From: JAGXTF01 sp044224315
GTDB taxonomy: Bacteria > Bacteroidota > Bacteroidia > NS11-12g > UBA955
Direction of reading: 5' to 3'
NCBI GenBank assembly: GCA_044224315.1
Contig: JBGAKR010000003.1
Coordinates: forward strand, 124,001-188,000
Length of the DNA stretch: 64,000 nt
Position numbers and translations under genes: made by a program. This document shows, piece by piece, positions 61,327 to 64,000 of the stretch; position 1 is the stretch's first letter, and every line of letters starts with the position of its first letter. The notes below the pieces were generated by a model that worked only from the letters and a program-made list of their open reading frames with translations, ran no database searches and was not told the DNA's origin.

Positions 61327-62676
61327 ATGATACACGATTCGCTTATAAGGGAACGCCTGGTAACCGGAGGTAAAACTGCAGCCGATGTTACCCGCGACAT
61401 TGCACGGCCTATTCTGAATAAACCCAGCAGGTCATGGTCTATTGGCTTTACCCTTTCCGTTATTTTCCTCGGTATATTCGTAGTGAGCCTTTTCTGGACA
61501 CTATGGACCGGTATCGGGGTTTGGAACATCAATAAATCTGTAATGTGGGGTTGGGATATTACCAACTTCGTATTCTGGGTGGGTATTGGTCACGCCGGTA
61601 CCCTCATTTCTGCGGTGCTTTTGCTTTTCCGCCAAAAATGGAGGATGAGTATCAACCGTTCTGCAGAAGCTATGACCATCTTCGCGGTAATCTGTGCAGC
61701 CATGTTCCCTGTGTTTCACATGGGACGTGTATGGGTAGGTTACTGGGCACTTCCACTGCCAAACGGATTTGGTTCACTGTGGGTAAACTTTAACTCACCC
61801 CTGCTTTGGGACGTGTTTGCGATCTCTACATACTTCTCTGTATCGCTGTTGTTCTGGTATATCGGTTTGATTCCTGATATCGCCACCATCCGCGATAAAG
61901 TGAAAGGCAAATACGAAAAATTCTGGTACCGCTTCTTCTCAATGGGTTGGACCGGTGGCACCCGCAGCTGGGCCCGTTACGAATTGATCTCTTTGATTCT
62001 GGCCGGTTTGAGCACCCCACTGGTACTTTCAGTACACACCATTGTATCAACTGACTTTGCTACATCCATTGTACCAGGCTGGCATACTACCATTTTCCCG
62101 CCTTACTTCGTGGCAGGTGCGATCTTCTCCGGTTTCGGAATGGTGGCCACTCTGCTGGTTGTAGCGCGCAAAGTAATGAACTACGAAAACTACATTACCA
62201 TTGGCCACCTCGAAGCAATGACCAAAATCATTATGCTTACCGGTACCCTGGTAGGTATTGCATATTTAACAGAGTTCTTCATTGCCCAATACTCTATGGT
62301 TGAGTACGAACAGTACGCGTTTAAAAACCGTGCTTTCGGTCCATACTGGTGGGCTTACTGGAGTATGATGTTCTGTAACCTTGTTTCACCACAGGTGTTC
62401 TGGTTCAAATGGGCCCGCACTACACCCTGGTTCATCTTTATGATGAGTATTGTGGTAAACGTAGGTATGTGGTTCGAACGTTTCGTAATTATCGTAACCT
62501 CACTGCATCGCGATTACCTGCCTTCCAGCTGGGTAATGTACGCCGGTTCTTTAACAGAAGTTGGTTTATTCCTGGGTACCTTCGGTATCTTCTTTACCTG
62601 CTTCTTCCTGTTCGCTAAATTCCTGCCTGTGATAAACATGTCGGAAGTTAAATCCATCCTGCGTAACCGCGAATAA
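61327..62676 (+). CDS. actC: Alternative Complex III subunit ActC (NrfD/PsrC-like)
   Basis: 449 residues and about ten transmembrane helices with the NrfD/PsrC pattern, including WGWDITNFVFWVGIGHAGTLISA, FHMGRVWVGYWALPLPN and SVHTIVSTDFATSIVPGWHTTIF (in parts). It forms the quinone-binding membrane part of the complex. 19 bp after actB. Confidence 0.93.
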   Translation: MIHDSLIRERLVTGGKTAADVTRDIARPILNKPSRSWSIGFTLSVIFLGIFVVSLFWTLWTGIGVWNINKSVMWGWDITNFVFWVGIGHAGTLISAVLLLFRQKWRMSINRSAEAMTIFAVICAAMFPVFHMGRVWVGYWALPLPNGFGSLWVNFNSPLLWDVFAISTYFSVSLLFWYIGLIPDIATIRDKVKGKYEKFWYRFFSMGWTGGTRSWARYELISLILAGLSTPLVLSVHTIVSTDFATSIVPGWHTTIFPPYFVAGAIFSGFGMVATLLVVARKVMNYENYITIGHLEAMTKIIMLTGTLVGIAYLTEFFIAQYSMVEYEQYAFKNRAFGPYWWAYWSMMFCNLVSPQVFWFKWARTTPWFIFMMSIVVNVGMWFERFVIIVTSLHRDYLPSSWVMYAGSLTEVGLFLGTFGIFFTCFFLFAKFLPVINMSEVKSILRNRE

Positions 62677-62680
62677 TAAT

Positions 62681-62685
62681 AGGAG
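62681..62685 (+). promoter_or_regulatory. Shine-Dalgarno sequence of actD
   Basis: AGGAG, nine bases before the actD ATG. Most genes in this window lack such a site, so this is unusual here. Confidence 0.65.
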
Positions 62686-62694
62686 ATCACATCA

Positions 62695-63261
62695 ATGGGA
62701 ATTATCGATAAAAACCTCAGCCTTCGCAACAGAAATACCCTTTTACTGGGTGTGTACGAAGATGAAGACAACCTGGTAGCCGCTACCACTGAACTGGCCC
62801 ATGCCGGTGTACCTATTCAGGATGTTTATACCCCTTACCCTGTGCATGGTCTTGACCGCATCATTGGCGTGCGTCGCAGCTGGTTGTCAGTTGCAGCATT
62901 CCTCTGTGGTCTTACCGGTTTCATTCTGGCCTATAGCATGATTTACTACATGTATGTGCACGATTGGCCAATGAACATTGGTAACAAACCAGAAAGACTT
63001 ACCCCTAGCTGGGTGCCGATTTTGTTTGAAGGAACTGTATTGTGCACTGCATTTGGTATGGCTTTCTTCTTCTTCTTCCGCAGCCGCATGGTGCACGGAA
63101 TTAAACCCGAATTATTAGACATACGCCAAACTGATGACCTGATGATTATATGCATCGAGTCTGGCGACAATGTAGATACCAACAAAGTGTTTGAAATAAT
63201 GAAAAGAAACGGTGCTACCGAATTGCGCCAGCGCACAGGAGGCGTTCAAACCGTAATATGA
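62695..63261 (+). CDS. actD: Alternative Complex III subunit ActD (DUF3341)
   Basis: 188 residues with two transmembrane helices (about 62-85 and 105-125). LLGVYEDEDNLVAATTELAHAG and VYTPYPVHGLDRIIGVRRSWL match the DUF3341 subunit of the act complex. Part of the membrane module; role structural. It overlaps actE by 4 bp and follows actC by 18 bp. Confidence 0.92.
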   Translation: MGIIDKNLSLRNRNTLLLGVYEDEDNLVAATTELAHAGVPIQDVYTPYPVHGLDRIIGVRRSWLSVAAFLCGLTGFILAYSMIYYMYVHDWPMNIGNKPERLTPSWVPILFEGTVLCTAFGMAFFFFFRSRMVHGIKPELLDIRQTDDLMIICIESGDNVDTNKVFEIMKRNGATELRQRTGGVQTVI

Positions 63262-63917
63262 ATACAAAATTCATGAACAATTCTGCTTATAGCATTTTAG
63301 GAGCTGTGGCATTTTCAGTAGTATTATTTGCCTGCAACAGCCGTGGCAATAATCCAGGGGTTGAATATGCGCCCGATATGTACTACTCAAAAGGGTACGA
63401 GCCTTACAACCAGGCCGATAGCAATGTAATCAATCCCTATGGCATGAATATGCGCGAACCGGTAAAAGGTTCAGTAGCCATTGGTAAAGAAGACTACTAC
63501 TATCCTTACGAAAATACTGGAGAAGGCTACGAAGCTTCTAAAGCTTATACATTCCCGGCAAATTTTGAGGATAAAGACGGACGTGGTAAATACCTTTATG
63601 GCATTTATTGCACACCTTGCCACGGTCTTACCGGAAAAAATGAGGGCGAAATCTTCAAAAACGGCCGTTTGGGTAAACCTGTTTGGCCCAATTATCAGGA
63701 TCCTTACATCCAAAACCTGCCTGTAGGTCAGATTTACCATACCCTTACCTATGGTAAAAACAACATGGGAAGCCATGCCTACGCCCTTGCACCTATGGAT
63801 CGCTGGAGAGTGATTAAATATGTAAAAGAACTGGCCGGTGTGAGTGTAAACACCAAAGCAGGTGCCGACACCACCGCCAAAACCGAAACTGTAGTTAAAC
63901 CCGCAAGCACAAAATAA
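63258..63917 (+). CDS. actE: Alternative Complex III subunit ActE, monoheme cytochrome c lipoprotein
   Basis: 219 residues. Lipobox LFAC near residue 25 anchors it to the membrane. The single heme motif is CTPCHG (about residue 118), with the Met ligand in the AYALAPMDRW region. It corresponds to ActE, the peripheral electron carrier that hands electrons to the terminal oxidase. The ATGA overlap with actD supports coupling. Confidence 0.92.
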   Translation: MNTKFMNNSAYSILGAVAFSVVLFACNSRGNNPGVEYAPDMYYSKGYEPYNQADSNVINPYGMNMREPVKGSVAIGKEDYYYPYENTGEGYEASKAYTFPANFEDKDGRGKYLYGIYCTPCHGLTGKNEGEIFKNGRLGKPVWPNYQDPYIQNLPVGQIYHTLTYGKNNMGSHAYALAPMDRWRVIKYVKELAGVSVNTKAGADTTAKTETVVKPASTK

Positions 63918-63920
63918 GAA

Positions 63921-64000
63921 ATGGCACACGGACATCATATCGAAATCGTACAGGAACAATTCCAAATTCCAGCAAAAGCCAAAACCTTTGCCATTGTTGT
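63921..64000 (+). CDS. actF: Alternative Complex III subunit ActF, 5' end
   Basis: Only 26 codons are in the window (MAHGHHIEIVQEQFQIPAKA then KTFAIV). The frame runs to the last base and starts 3 bp after the actE stop. A His-rich start, a short soluble segment and the beginning of a helix fit the multi-spanning ActF subunit that follows ActE in this operon. The assignment rests mainly on position. Confidence 0.8.
   Translation, partial: MAHGHHIEIVQEQFQIPAKAKTFAIV

Overview
The window is chromosomal DNA of a member of the phylum Bacteroidota. The signs are: a complete Alternative Complex III quinol oxidase operon start (actA to actF) at the right end; three secreted proteins with C-terminal Por-type (T9SS) sorting domains; LytS/LytTR two-component pairs, one with a Reg_prop/Y_Y_Y sensor; a CarboxypepD_reg outer-membrane beta-barrel protein; and promoters of the TTG-N20-TAnnTTTG type with almost no Shine-Dalgarno sequences. 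It is not close enough to anything I can name for a genus call. No rRNA, tRNA, transposase, integrase or CRISPR array was recognised.

Layout. 1-1.1 kb: 3' end of a PepD-type dipeptidase. 1.2-2.7 kb: a small lipoprotein and a membrane protein. 2.7-10.0 kb: a tightly overlapping five-gene minus-strand operon (SWIM zinc-finger protein, DUF5691-like protein, MoxR AAA+ ATPase, DUF5682-like protein with a TraB/TIKI-like head, VWA protein). It resembles the little-understood yehLMPQ locus of E. coli and is the best candidate for an uncharacterised multi-protein system. 10.3-24.8 kb: mostly minus-strand housekeeping and envelope genes (methyltransferase, SRPBCC protein, PanE-like reductase, beta-helix T9SS protein, alpha/beta hydrolase, outer-membrane receptor, glutaminyl cyclase, LytS/LytR pair). 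24.9-41.5 kb: DUF1761 and PhzF proteins, an esterase lipoprotein, an ELWxxDGT-repeat T9SS protein, a second LytTR/LytS pair, an AraC/SDR pair, GNAT, TrmO, a PorT-like barrel and several unknowns.

41.6-46.1 kb: a gene-cassette region. Four convincing (and one possible) attC-like recombination sites separate small minus-strand ORFs of unknown function, with no integrase in view. Two copies of a 116-bp repeat end exactly where a cassette begins. A duplicated gene fragment lies at the edge.

46.1-48.1 and 50.4-51.5 kb: repeat-rich islands with bipartite palindromes, CCGCC hairpins, ACAGCCGA minisatellite-like DNA and a 121-142 bp tandem array. Between them are a NicO/RcnA-like membrane protein, an ECF sigma/anti-sigma pair and a DUF2723-like secreted protein. 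51.5-56.5 kb: queuosine-precursor transporter, beta-CASP nuclease, TPR protein, lytic transglycosylase and a glycosyltransferase. 56.7-64.0 kb: the act respiratory operon on the plus strand, with C-rich codon choice suggesting high expression.

Many minus-strand ORFs begin at TTG when taken at full length. I moved starts to the first ATG where signal peptides or overlaps supported it, and say so where it matters. Family names are from recognition of motifs, not database searches.
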